A DNA stretch of 64,000 nucleotides from Tritrichomonas foetus. Taxonomy: Eukaryota; Parabasalia; Tritrichomonadida; Tritrichomonadidae. A program made the position numbers and the translations under genes. The stretch covers positions 1 to 64,000 of the forward strand of contig MLAK01000724.1 of the NCBI GenBank assembly GCA_001839685.1, written 5' to 3'. The notes below the pieces were generated by a model, which saw only the letters and a list, made by a program, of their open reading frames with translations, ran no database searches and had not been told where the DNA came from. Shown piece after piece: positions 51,763-61,600 of the stretch (position 1 is its first letter; each line of letters starts with the position of its first letter).

Positions 51763-53049
51763 TTATTCAACAACTTCTTTGTTTCTATGTGTAACTTTTT
51801 TTGCTCTCCATTGTCTTACAGAGTTATCCTTCGATGCTGTAATAATTCTATCACCCGAATAATTAAATGCGCATGACAACACAAAATCTGTATGGCCCTC
51901 CAATACTTCCAAACACTCACCTGAGTCGGTATTCCAAAGCCTGCATGTGAAATCATCACTAGCTGTTAAAACCTTATTTCCTTGTGGTGAAAAAGCAACT
52001 TTTCCAACTTCGTCAGTGTGTCCTGAACAAATAGAAATCTGTTTTCCTGTTGCCGCATTCCACACGCGCGCTGTTCTGTCTGTTGAACTTGTTGCAACTT
52101 TTGTACCGTCCAAAGAAAAGCACACGCTTACGATTTCACCGGTGTGACCCTTCAAAACCTGAAGCGCAAGTGCTTGCTTGATGTCCCAAACACGCGCGGT
52201 ATTATCAAAGGAGCCTGTGACTACATGGTTGCCTGCCGAGTCAAAATAGGCTCCACAAAGCTGATCCTTGTGCCCGCGGAAAGCGGAAACGCACTCGCCG
52301 TTTCGGAGATCCCACAAGCGGGCGGTCTGATCGAACGATGAGGTGAGCAGCATCGGCTCCGATGGATGGAAATCAACGCTGACTATTTCCTTTGTGTGCT
52401 CGGAAAGAACATGCAGGACTTCGCCTGTCTCGACGTCCCACAGCCTCGCTGATGAGTCCATTGATCCAGTAGCAAGGTACTTTGATGTTAGATCAAATCT
52501 GACCGCTACAACTTCCTTGGTGTGGCCAGTTAACATGTGAATGCATTTTTGCTCATCTATTGACCAAATAGCAGCGTTTCTGTCGAAAGAACCCGTTCCA
52601 ATCAAATTGCCAACTGGTAAATTGAAACAACATGTATACACGGCATTACTGTGGCCGCTCAGCTTGGCAATACAATTTCCGGTTTCCGTTTCCCAGACCT
52701 GCGCCGTTCTATCGTAAGATGATGTGACAAATCGATCGCCCATTTTATTGAATTGACAGTCGATTAGCGGCATTACGTGTGTTTTGTGGAGATGCTCAAT
52801 TTGGAAATCTGAATAATCGATTAATTGCATTCCGCGAATATGATTCAGTGCTTTTTGGAGTTTTTCGAAGTGTTTCGGCTGGAATTCGTCGTTTTCAGTA
52901 ATGATTTTGTGGGCGAGCGAGGAAATATCTGTCATTTCTGTCATTGATGGAAGTGAAATTTGTTTTTCTATTGTAATACCATCTTTCAAGACTTCAAGTC
53001 CAAGGGCTGGTGGATAGAATTTGAGCTGGAGCTTTTGGAGCCTTGCCAT
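51763..53049 (-). CDS. DAW1: DAW1/WDR69-like dynein assembly factor with WD repeats
   Basis: A 428-residue protein. The N-terminal 90 residues (LQLKFYPPALGLEVLKDG...) match the special N-domain of DAW1 (family LLLRYYPPGIMLEY). It is followed by eight WD40 repeats, each with GH and a W-x-type end (SYDRTAQVWETETG, GSFDRNAAIWSIDEQ, GSMDSSARLWDVETG and so on). DAW1 helps load outer dynein arms for flagellar transport, which fits a flagellated cell. The gene is richer in G and C than its neighbours, with many C- and G-ending codons, consistent with strong expression or selection on codon use. The stop lies in TAAATAAA. Complete. Confidence 0.9.
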   Translation of the reverse strand: MARLQKLQLKFYPPALGLEVLKDGITIEKQISLPSMTEMTDISSLAHKIITENDEFQPKHFEKLQKALNHIRGMQLIDYSDFQIEHLHKTHVMPLIDCQFNKMGDRFVTSSYDRTAQVWETETGNCIAKLSGHSNAVYTCCFNLPVGNLIGTGSFDRNAAIWSIDEQKCIHMLTGHTKEVVAVRFDLTSKYLATGSMDSSARLWDVETGEVLHVLSEHTKEIVSVDFHPSEPMLLTSSFDQTARLWDLRNGECVSAFRGHKDQLCGAYFDSAGNHVVTGSFDNTARVWDIKQALALQVLKGHTGEIVSVCFSLDGTKVATSSTDRTARVWNAATGKQISICSGHTDEVGKVAFSPQGNKVLTASDDFTCRLWNTDSGECLEVLEGHTDFVLSCAFNYSGDRIITASKDNSVRQWRAKKVTHRNKEVVE

Positions 53050-53568
53050 TGAAGATTTTAATTCAAAAGCGTACGTTTACACATAGAAATCCTTGGAGTT
53101 TTGAATGAAGGTAAACAGTCATTTCATGGCTGATTGTTTTTTTCAGAAATATTCGATAATAATTCAGAGATTTAAGATAAATTAGATTTTTTTTTCAATG
53201 ACTATAGTATAAATATATTTATATTTAGCCATCATAAGACAAATTTTTGAAAGAAATTGAGCCCGAATTTGAATTCAATATTTAAAAAGTCAATACTGTG
53301 AGAAAAAGTTGCACTCCCTTTGGCTGACCCAACTGTTGCTTTCCTCTTTCACCGGCGAAGCACATTTGCAATACACACATTGACATATAGAAATAACTAA
53401 ATGAAAATTCAAAATGAAAACGCACCATTCCCATTTTTATCGAAAATTACAGAAAAACATTCCATGTTTTGGCCGCACCACTTGATCAGGAATGCCCGAT
53501 TCGATATGGCCTGTGAAATGAAAAATTAAAAAGAAAAATAATGAAATAATTAGTGCAACGCTCACTGT
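53050..53568. other. 519-base gap with an unexplained GC-richer patch
   Basis: No frame. About 53300-53520 has short runs much richer in G and C than other gaps (GACCCAACTGTTGC, CACCGGCGAAGC, GGAATGCCCGATTCG). It may be a non-coding RNA or a regulatory region of DAW1. No RNA family could be matched. Confidence 0.4.
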
Positions 53569-54729
53569 TTAGAGAACTGCAAAGATGGCTTTGACAATTT
53601 CATTCTTTGGATGGGAGGCAGCAAGAGCCTTAAGGACGAAGAAGCGGCCGAAGTCATCTGGGTTGATTTCTCCGAATCTGTTTGAGAAGATCTTGACAAT
53701 TTCATAATAGGCTGGTGTGTAGGCAGCTGATTTGTCGGACATGATCTTTTCGTAGTTCTTTGGATCGAGGTACTTAACGAGCATGTCAAGGACGGCATCA
53801 AGCTTCTCTGTTTGGGCGCGGCGGCGGAGGATTTCAAGGCGGGCCTTGGCGCGGACTGTTGGCTTCTCGTGTTCAGCGGCGAGCTTGGAGAGAGTCTTTT
53901 CTGAGGCGACGCGTTGGGAGTCCTTTGATGCAACCTTAACGGCTGATCTTTTTTGGACCTTGTTTGGTGTTCCCATGAAGAGGTCGATTGTGAGTTCCTT
54001 GAGGGATTCATCACCATAGTACATAACGTGGGATCCTTCTGTGTTCTTCTTGAGGTCTTCGAAGAGTTGTCCGACTGTTTGGGATGGGCTTTCAGCAACG
54101 AAGTCGATCCAGTAGTTTGTGAATTCGTTTGAAAGGTATGTTCCGAGTGTGGGATCATAGACGGCAGCATATGATGATTCTTGGTCGTTGGCGGCTGTGA
54201 TTGTGGCGACCTTTGTGGCTGTGAATTCTTGGGCAAGGGATCCAGAGTAGCAAGCTTCGATACCGAAGAGGCAGTTCTTGCATCTTAAGGCGTTGAGGGC
54301 GTCATCAAGTGGAATTGTTGTGATGTAGTCTCCGACTGGTGTACCGAGGATACCTGGACCACCGTGGTTATCGTAGTAGATGTAAACATAGTCTTCTTCT
54401 GTTGTTGGGGCTTCGCTGATGACTTGGTAGAAGCTTTCGGCTGTGACTGTGTTTTGTCTGTAGTTATGGGCTGTGGCTCCTGGATAAACGTTAACTTTGT
54501 GGTCAAGTGTGTGATAAACATTGCCTAGGAATGGGTTGGTGACATCGTCGGCAAGATCATCATAAGCCAAAAGGCAGATGTCAGCTGTTGTGAATCCACG
54601 ATCTAATAAGCTGGTGTAGATTGTGTAGATATCGGCTTGATGACGGTAGTTGTACCAGTAATTTGATCCTGCGAAGAGGATGGCATAGCGAGCTGCGCTA
54701 GCAAAGCTAAGGAACCAAAGTCCAAGCAT
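53569..54729 (-). CDS. legumain-like cysteine peptidase (family C13)
   Basis: A 386-residue secreted protease. The N-terminus MLGLWFLSFASAA is a signal peptide. AGSNYWYNYRHQAD (20-33) and AYDDLADDVTNPF are legumain signatures. The catalytic His is H122 in YDNHGGPGIL and the catalytic Cys is C160 in GIEACYSGS; both are present. The core ends near ESSYAAVYDP and SHVMYYGD. A helical C-terminal region (about 270-386) corresponds to the autoinhibitory prodomain, cleaved at acid pH in the family. Trichomonad legumains act in lysosomes, at the surface or after secretion and cut after Asn. Codon use is strongly biased to GC-rich codons (AAG, GTC, CTT), as in highly expressed trichomonad genes. The stop lies in TAAACA. 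It contains no unusual insert. Confidence 0.95.
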   Translation of the reverse strand: MLGLWFLSFASAARYAILFAGSNYWYNYRHQADIYTIYTSLLDRGFTTADICLLAYDDLADDVTNPFLGNVYHTLDHKVNVYPGATAHNYRQNTVTAESFYQVISEAPTTEEDYVYIYYDNHGGPGILGTPVGDYITTIPLDDALNALRCKNCLFGIEACYSGSLAQEFTATKVATITAANDQESSYAAVYDPTLGTYLSNEFTNYWIDFVAESPSQTVGQLFEDLKKNTEGSHVMYYGDESLKELTIDLFMGTPNKVQKRSAVKVASKDSQRVASEKTLSKLAAEHEKPTVRAKARLEILRRRAQTEKLDAVLDMLVKYLDPKNYEKIMSDKSAAYTPAYYEIVKIFSNRFGEINPDDFGRFFVLKALAASHPKNEIVKAIFAVL

Positions 54730-54731
54730 TG

Positions 54732-54742
54732 TAATGAAGTGA
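54732..54742 (-). promoter_or_regulatory. initiator (Inr)-like element of legumain gene
   Basis: Read on the minus strand the 11-mer TCACTTCATTA, followed by CA and the ATG, is close to the Trichomonas vaginalis initiator TCAYTWYTCATTA. If transcription starts at the A of TCA (54740) the leader is 11 bases, a typical trichomonad length. Confidence 0.7.
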
Positions 54743-56011
54743 TCCCCTGAATTTTTTCTATTTCTATATGAATTTTTGAATGGTAGTGCAAAAAGAATTC
54801 AAAAAATCGAACCGAAATTCAGAAAATAAATAAAAAAGAAACGAGCTTTTGAAATATCAAATTCACTATATTTTCACCATATATGGTATAATTATTTTTA
54901 TGAGTTTGGCCTTTTATTGGCCTTTCCTGAATATTATAGAAATGATTTGTGATCAGCATTGATTGTTTTTTTTATTTGTGGTAATTTGTGAATTTTTTAT
55001 CTTCATATTTTGATAATTGGCTTCCAATAATTGTACTCAATATTCAATTAACTATTAAAATATTATTAATTTTAAACGAAAAGCGTGTCTTGTAAGAATC
55101 CTAGTCTGAATGATTTGCTGGTACCATGATTATGACATCTATGAGTATAGATATATGAATGATATGGTTTAGAGTCTTAACGTGTTAAAATATTAAAAAA
55201 TGATCATTCTCAGCAGACGGTTCAAACCCCATTAATTATATATATGCTCTAATATAAAGCTAATAAGCTAAAGGTAGTTTTCACTAAAATTGAAATGAAA
55301 AATAATATTTTGTTTTGAAACAATGATGATAAATTGAATAAAATTCCCTTTCTCTTTTTCTTTGTAGGTTAACTTCAACGATAAATAATGGAAAATGTTA
55401 CATAAACTATCTTGCAATGAACGAATGTTCGGATCAAAAATACGAACATAGATTAAAAGATGAAAGACATAGACTCCCAATGCTCGTATTCCCGTGAATT
55501 CATACGATATAAATAAGTACAGCCATATTAAGCATATAACTAATTTGAATATACGTCTTTTGTTTAAATAATTCCATATTTTCTTGTATAATTCCGAAAC
55601 AACTTGTGAGGGGAAGTTATTGTCCAAATTTTTGTATTTTTTCTTTTCTTCTTTTTTTTTCCGAATCAACTGGGTAAAATCGATCAATGATCAAATAAAA
55701 AGTAATTCTGTATTCTTTAACGCGATTTCTGCTCTTCTATAAATTGCAAAATTATTTGAATCACTTTTTTAGAATAAAAAGTGGTTTGTTTAAAGCAATA
55801 AATAAAACTTGATCGTTTCCAATTTGGTAAATTGCTAAAAACTAAATTTTTGACTATTGTCTCGATATATTGTGTAATTATATTTACTTTCTCATTGGGA
55901 AAAGCAGTAGATGAAAAATGAATTTTTAATAATAATGAGATTTTCCTCTGTTCGACACTCTCATTTTTGATTCATCACTTTTGATGCATTTTTCTGAATC
56001 ATATTTTTTAT

Positions 56012-56030
56012 CAAAAAGTTTCAACTTTTT
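56012..56030 (+). promoter_or_regulatory. inverted AAAAAGTT pair
   Basis: CAAAAAGTT-TC-AACTTTTT: the AAAAAGTT core and its exact reverse complement with a 2-base spacer, ending 20 bases before the ATG at 56051. It is followed by TTTCATTATTTT, resembling part of an initiator. Confidence 0.45.
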
Positions 56031-56050
56031 CATTATTTTTATCATGTTTC

Positions 56051-57331
56051 ATGAATAACTACAAAAATGCAGGATTCATCCCCAGCAACAATAAAATCAT
56101 TCAACATTTACATATTAGAATGGACAATGAAAATAGCCCAATTGAAAGTGTGATTACTCAAATCCAAAATTTATATAATTTTGATACCCAGTGTTTTGAT
56201 TTTTCTGATAAAATTATAATCAATGAATGCTTGAGCAGATTAATACATGCTTTCCAGCACAATCAAACCTCCCAAAACAATTCCTTTCTCATCAATTTCA
56301 TTATTATATTGCTAAATTCTGTCAATGATGATATGAACATTATTGAAAGTGCATTATATCTATCATCATATTTTATAAAGTCAAATACTTTTGGCTATGA
56401 CGAATTATTACCTGCACTCTTATCAACATCAATTTGCTTTATCAAAACGCATCAAATTTCTATACTCACATGTATTAATGCTTTAGAAGATCAAAAATTT
56501 TATGATGTTATTGTTCAAACAGATGCTACTCAACAAGTCATTGAGCTTATTGAAGAAAACAATTTTCTCCCTGAACATTTTCTTTTTCTGTCCTTATGTG
56601 TTACAAAAATGAATTTTTTTGAAGAAAAATTGCTTTCTTTTGGTTTGAAATATCATCAAGAAATATTTGGAATCCATTTATTATCATCTTTAGCAAGTGT
56701 TAATAAAATTAATCTTGAACTTTTATCAAATGTTGTTGAATTTCACCTTTTGAATCCGAATCGAGAAAATGCAGAAAGTTTGCTTACAATTTTGAATCTC
56801 TTTGCTTTACAATTTCCGAATTTTTTCCAATCTTTTGAAAATTTCTTCCCTCTATTTTTTAATTACTTTGATATTTGTAATGATGCTGAAAAAGTTATGC
56901 ATCTTGATATTATTTATTTATTGATTCCTTTTTATTCAATAAAATTAATTTCTTTCATTCATAAAGTTGTGATTGAATCAATTTCTTTTTCATTTATCCT
57001 GATTGCCAAAATTTGTGATGTTCTTTTTATATTCCTACAAGAAGTTGATTTAAATTATACTGATAATTTTATTTGTTTGGAAACTTTTAATGTTTTTGAA
57101 CGCTTATTGAATTTAGATGACCCACGAATTTCTATTAAAATGAGTGAAATTGTGTCTGTTTTAGTTGATATTAATCCTCAACTAGTAAAAAGTGTTTTGG
57201 CAAAATGCACTTTATACCAGACACTCGAGTCATTGATGAGTTCTGAAAATGAGTATATTTGCTCATTTTCAAAATCAGCAATCAAAAAAATTAATGAAGA
57301 AGATGAATATGATGATGATGATGAATTTTAG
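56051..57331 (+). CDS. ARM/HEAT-like helical repeat protein
   Basis: A 426-residue protein of paired amphipathic helices through about residue 410 (for example NAESLLTILNLFALQFPNFF, DDPRISIKMSEIVSVLVDIN), then a strongly acidic tail NEEDEYDDDDEF. No catalytic motif, membrane segment or signal peptide. The overall plan resembles 37922-39304, and both carry the AAAAAGTT-type upstream motif. The upstream ATG at 56044 is out of frame and reaches a stop after five codons. Possible nuclear-transport or scaffold adaptor, unproven. Confidence 0.75.
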   Translation: MNNYKNAGFIPSNNKIIQHLHIRMDNENSPIESVITQIQNLYNFDTQCFDFSDKIIINECLSRLIHAFQHNQTSQNNSFLINFIIILLNSVNDDMNIIESALYLSSYFIKSNTFGYDELLPALLSTSICFIKTHQISILTCINALEDQKFYDVIVQTDATQQVIELIEENNFLPEHFLFLSLCVTKMNFFEEKLLSFGLKYHQEIFGIHLLSSLASVNKINLELLSNVVEFHLLNPNRENAESLLTILNLFALQFPNFFQSFENFFPLFFNYFDICNDAEKVMHLDIIYLLIPFYSIKLISFIHKVVIESISFSFILIAKICDVLFIFLQEVDLNYTDNFICLETFNVFERLLNLDDPRISIKMSEIVSVLVDINPQLVKSVLAKCTLYQTLESLMSSENEYICSFSKSAIKKINEEDEYDDDDEF

Positions 57332-57942
57332 GAAAATTTGTTTATTCGCATTTTTTGGATAAGCTCATTAAATCTGATTTCAATAATTTTAGTGATAGAT
57401 ATTAGAGGAGTTCTATTAACTCAAAATTCATGGTGTAGAAAAGAATGTTTATATATGTTATTGTAATGTATAATAAATGATAAAATATTTTCATTTTCGT
57501 GAAATCCTTTATAATATGTTTCATTCATTTTGTGTAAAATCAATGAGTAACTAATTTGATGGATTATGAAAGTCTTTTTGGAAGTGATGAAAGTAAAAAT
57601 AGGGACAAAGCGACTCAGGAATTGTGAGTAAATTTATTAATAATAATGATTAATTACGTGGATTTTTTTGGCTGTTATTGAGGTGGTCTTTAATCCTCTG
57701 CTTTACGGCCAATACTGAAGCCAGAAATTCACATTCACCTTTATAAATTTTTACAAGCTTAGTCGTAAAGCAGAGGTATTAGTAATTATTCTTTAAATAA
57801 TTTTATTGTTTTCTTATATCTTTTTATCACTTTAGAATCATATGAATAGCTTATTTGGAATAATATTTTTTATCAAATATACAAAAAGTTATGAAAGGTA
57901 AAAATAAAAAATCCAAAAATATAATTTTATAACAATTTTATT
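57332..57942. other. 611-base convergent gap with an inverted repeat
   Basis: No gene. It contains the 91-bp inverted-repeat element annotated separately. TACAAAAAGTTATG near 57881 matches the upstream motif but is at a 3' end. Confidence 0.5.
57691..57781. repeat. 91-bp inverted-repeat element
   Basis: Left arm TAATCCTCTGCTTTACG (57691-57707); right arm CGTAAAGCAGAGGTATTA (57764-57781). The arms are complementary over 17 of 18 positions with a single unpaired base, separated by 56 bases. CCTCTGCTTTACG is a perfect 13-bp core. It is either a small MITE-like element or a stem-loop RNA. No target-site duplication is obvious. Confidence 0.8.
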
Positions 57943-58311
57943 CTAATCTTTGATTCCAAGTGTGAGGAAATCTCTGGCTTCATTAATTTTTGTGGCAATA
58001 AATGATGATCCTCCCTTATCTGGGTGGTGAAGGCCCATTAAAACGCGATGTTGTCTTTGAATTTCGGTTTTTCCGTTTGAATAGCGATTTGATAAATTCA
58101 AAATTTCCTGTGCTTCATTTCTCGTCATTGTTGGCGCAAATCCTTTCAAATTTTTGGCGTCTGGAAGACCCGGAGTTTTATATTTCGAGAAGAAGAGTTC
58201 TTTGATTCCTAAAGCAACGCCGGCGCCGGCGCCAACAGCAATAGCAGCCTTTGCTTCAACTGAGAGTTTCGCAACTGTGTTTGTAAGAGTGTTGATAAGA
58301 TTCGAACTCAT
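57943..58311 (-). CDS. Pam18/Tim14-type J-domain protein
   Basis: A 122-residue protein. A hydrophobic segment (about 21-36, KAAIAVGAGAGVALGIKELF) near the N-terminus anchors it in a membrane. Residues about 60-120 are the short J-domain typical of the presequence-translocase motor: TMTRNEAQEIL, HRVLMGLHHPDKGGS with HPD at 96-98, and KINEARDFL. Pam18/Tim14 (DNAJC19 in animals) stimulates mitochondrial Hsp70 at the TIM23 channel; here it would work in hydrogenosomes. The partner Pam16 lacks HPD, so this is Pam18. GAAAAAGTT lies about 30 bases upstream on the minus strand. Confidence 0.92.
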   Translation of the reverse strand: MSSNLINTLTNTVAKLSVEAKAAIAVGAGAGVALGIKELFFSKYKTPGLPDAKNLKGFAPTMTRNEAQEILNLSNRYSNGKTEIQRQHRVLMGLHHPDKGGSSFIATKINEARDFLTLGIKD

Positions 58312-58611
58312 CTTTTGTGTGTTCAGGTTCTTGTCATATTAACTTTTTCATAATTTTTAAATTTCTTCAGAAAAAATTGCACGTCAATTTAGGCGAGTCG
58401 GATTGGAAGTTATTTATTTGATTTTTTTATATAATGTTTCTGGAATATATCTAAAATTCCAGTTGAAAAGTTAACAGTAAAAAATAACACCAAAATGCAA
58501 GGCTATTGAAAGAATCAATATTAATATTTGTATATTTTCGGAGAAATATTTTAAAATAAAAATAAAAATGATAAATAGAATTATAATAAATATTTATACA
58601 TAATACAAATA
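58312..58611. other. 300-base gap
   Basis: No gene seen. It contains the promoter of the Pam18 gene, with AACTTTTTC (58341-58349 on the plus strand), and the 3' flank of the P4-ATPase. Confidence 0.4.
58341..58349 (-). promoter_or_regulatory. GAAAAAGTT upstream motif
   Basis: Minus-strand GAAAAAGTT 29 bases before the Pam18 ATG; same core as at the other genes. Confidence 0.4.
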
Positions 58612-61600
58612 TTAATGTTTTCGACAACAAAGCGCAGCAAGAGGTGAACATATATTATGAGATTGATCCCAAACAGTCTCCTTCAAGATTTGGCTTACCT
58701 CACCACCTGGTTTTAGAACTTTATAAGCGGGCTGGAATTTCGACTGTTTCCTAACTTCGCGGAATCTTAATCTTTGTGCACGTGTTGGAAGATATGTAGT
58801 GAACATTGCATTAAAGAATATAACAGGCATAATCGAAAACGATGTAGCAGTAAGGGTAACCATCCATAAATTCGGATTTGCATAAGTTCTCCATACAGTC
58901 AAATACATATCAGATACGATTGACATGTTCGGAATCAAATTTGCAATAATTGTAAAAAGTATATATAAGAGCCAATTGCCCCAAATGAAGATAAAGTTCA
59001 AAGATGTGAATTGTTGTGTATCAAATGCTACAGTGAATAAAACATTCAAAATTAACGATGAATATGCAACTTGTTGAATTTCGTTCAGTGAAATTGGTGA
59101 ACCATCCGAAAGTGTAATAGTCCCTTCAGTACAACAGAAATGAACAATTAATACCACAACAATTGATTGATACAAAGCTTTCACAATCCACCAGAATATA
59201 GAACGAATGTTACAAAATGTCCTCAAACGAGAATCTGCATATAAATATGGATGTAAGAAGAGTGTATCATCTTCAACATCTTTATCAAATAAAAAGAATA
59301 CGACAGGAAGTAATGTAAAAATAGCGTTATAGCATAATAAATTAAAGTCACTTATAAATGTTCTTGCAGAAAATCCATTCCAAAAATTAAATGCAACTTG
59401 TACAATGGCAATCATGAATGATTTATAGAAGCAGAATTGAACAAGCCATGAAGTACGATAAGATGCAAATCTTCCATGAATTAAAAGAAGTCTTTGAAGG
59501 TGGCAAAATTGTTTGATAGCAAAATCTGAAGCAACAGATGCCTGGGTTCCTTCTAATCCCATAATTCCAACGCCAATATGTGATTCACGAAGCATAGTAA
59601 CATCATTACCACCATCACCAACTGCGAGTGTTACTTTCTTTAATTTTTGAATGCAGTGGACAAACTGTGCCTTTTGTTTTGGCATTGTTCTTGCACAAAT
59701 AACACAAGTCGCTTGAGAAGCAACTTCAGCAAAAAGTTTTGAATGTTCATCCAATAACTTATCAGTAATTGGGGATAATCCATCAATTACTAAATAAACA
59801 GGATTTCTTTTTATATCAATACTATTGAAATAGTCATTCAAGTTATGAAGAACCTCTTCAATTGGTGTGTCAATGTCTTTTGTGAGTTCAAAAATATCTG
59901 GTGATTTTGTAATTAGTCCTGATGAGTGCGCAACTTTGATTGCTGTTTCAAGCATATCACCAGTAACCATCCATACTTTAATTCCTGCTTCACGCATCAT
60001 TGATATGGTTTCAGGAACATCAAATTGAAGTTTATCTTCAATTCCAGTAATTCCAAGAATTGTTTGACCTTGTTCAATTGATTCAAAAGCCCTCAAAATC
60101 TGACTTTTCCTGTGACTGATTTGAGTTTGGGCAACATCATAAGCTTGATAAAATTCATGAAATTCGTTTTCACTTAATTTCTTATAAGATGTTGCCATAA
60201 CACGAAGTCCTAGTGAAGCAAAAGTCGAAACACTCTGTAAAAATTCATTATCTTGAATTATTTCACTTTCATTCTCATTTCTATTGTCACTTGAATCACC
60301 ATTTTCTTTTTCATCATGATTTTGGTTTGTGTTTTGAGTGAATCTATGAAGGACTTCACAAGAGCCTTTGGAAAAGAGGAAAAATTCTTTTGTATCAACG
60401 TTTTCTACAACGACATCCATTCTTCTTATTTTGGTACGGAAATTCAAAATCGCATGAATACGGAATGTGATAGGTTCAATTCCTAAATGTTGATTTTCTA
60501 TTGTAATTTGTCCATTGTTTATTTCTACATTAAATTTCAGTTTGGTTAATCCATTCAAGAAACAAATTTCTTCAGGCGATTGGCCTTCAAATACAGGTTC
60601 TTCTAATGTTCCACTTTTCTTCAAAGTGTGACAAACACTTAAACAATACATAAAATAAACTGCCATCATTCGTTCATGATCATCTTTTTGCTTTAAGAAT
60701 AAATTTGTTAAATTCTGATCAGAATAAATATCTTCAGCTTGTTCAGATGCACCATAAATTGTATCATTTATAATAATTTTCTGTAATTTCATTTTGTTTT
60801 CAGTAATTGTACCTGTTTTATCAGTAAAAATGTATTGTACAGCACCAAGATCTTCAATAACGCTTGTATTATTAACTAATGGTCTTTGATGTGTTGTTCG
60901 ATCATACATTTTGAAATCATTTCGAATCCATGTGGCATAAACATATTTGCAGATATCAAGTGTAACCTTTAAAGAAATTGGAATCATTACAGATGTTAGA
61001 AGATATGCTCTAAAATAGATTAAAATACCTTTTGTTCCTTTTTCTATATCCAATCGTAAATAAGGCGCATCTTTCTTGAATTTATCAAGTTGTATATTTC
61101 CTACAATTCCCCAAATAATTGCAAGAATTAATTGAAAAATGAAAATTGAAATGGAACATTTATCAATAAACCTTTCGATTTGTGTCCATTTGATTGGTGG
61201 CGATTTAGAGTTCATTCCAATCTTAGTATACTTTCCAGTGTAGCAAGCTACTCCGTAAATTTGTTCAGCATTTTGAATTGTCGTTCCAGCTTGAATAAAA
61301 TTCGAAGTTGACATTGGAAAAATAACACCATTAATATTAATTGTGCTTTTGAATTGTTGTAGCTGAGGATTTGGTGGTAAACAATCAATAATTAATTTTT
61401 GCTCAGAAAGTCCAGAAACGCCTAATAGTTGAGTTTCCGGGAGCGAGTATTTAATTTTCAATTTAGTTTCACCATCTAAATTTGAAGTTTCTAAGCAGCA
61501 GGTTCCATCATCATTCGTGGAATAAATTAATGCAATATCGGCCGGAGATTCATGCAGTTTTTCCAATATCACAATATCGCCGACCAAAATTTCTTCTGAT

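Larger units (their letters stand above)
54730..56050. other. 1.3-kb gap, no gene with a start
   Basis: Besides the legumain Inr and the motif before the next gene, no ATG-started gene. A minus-strand frame (55687-55268) is open for 139 codons with hydrophobic segments, but it has no ATG anywhere and is rejected as a gene. It could be a decayed membrane protein. Confidence 0.4.

Noticed and set aside
53562..54236. 224-codon frame inside the legumain gene
   Set aside because: Same strand, shifted phase; open because of the strong codon bias of legumain. Ser/Thr/Pro/Gln-rich translation without domains.
55205..55235. GGTTCAAACCCC, like a tRNA T-arm
   Set aside because: The flanking stem does not pair and no acceptor or anticodon arm can be drawn.
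55268..55687. 139-codon minus-strand frame with hydrophobic segments
   Set aside because: It has no ATG anywhere; it opens at a TTG after a stop. At most a decayed remnant.
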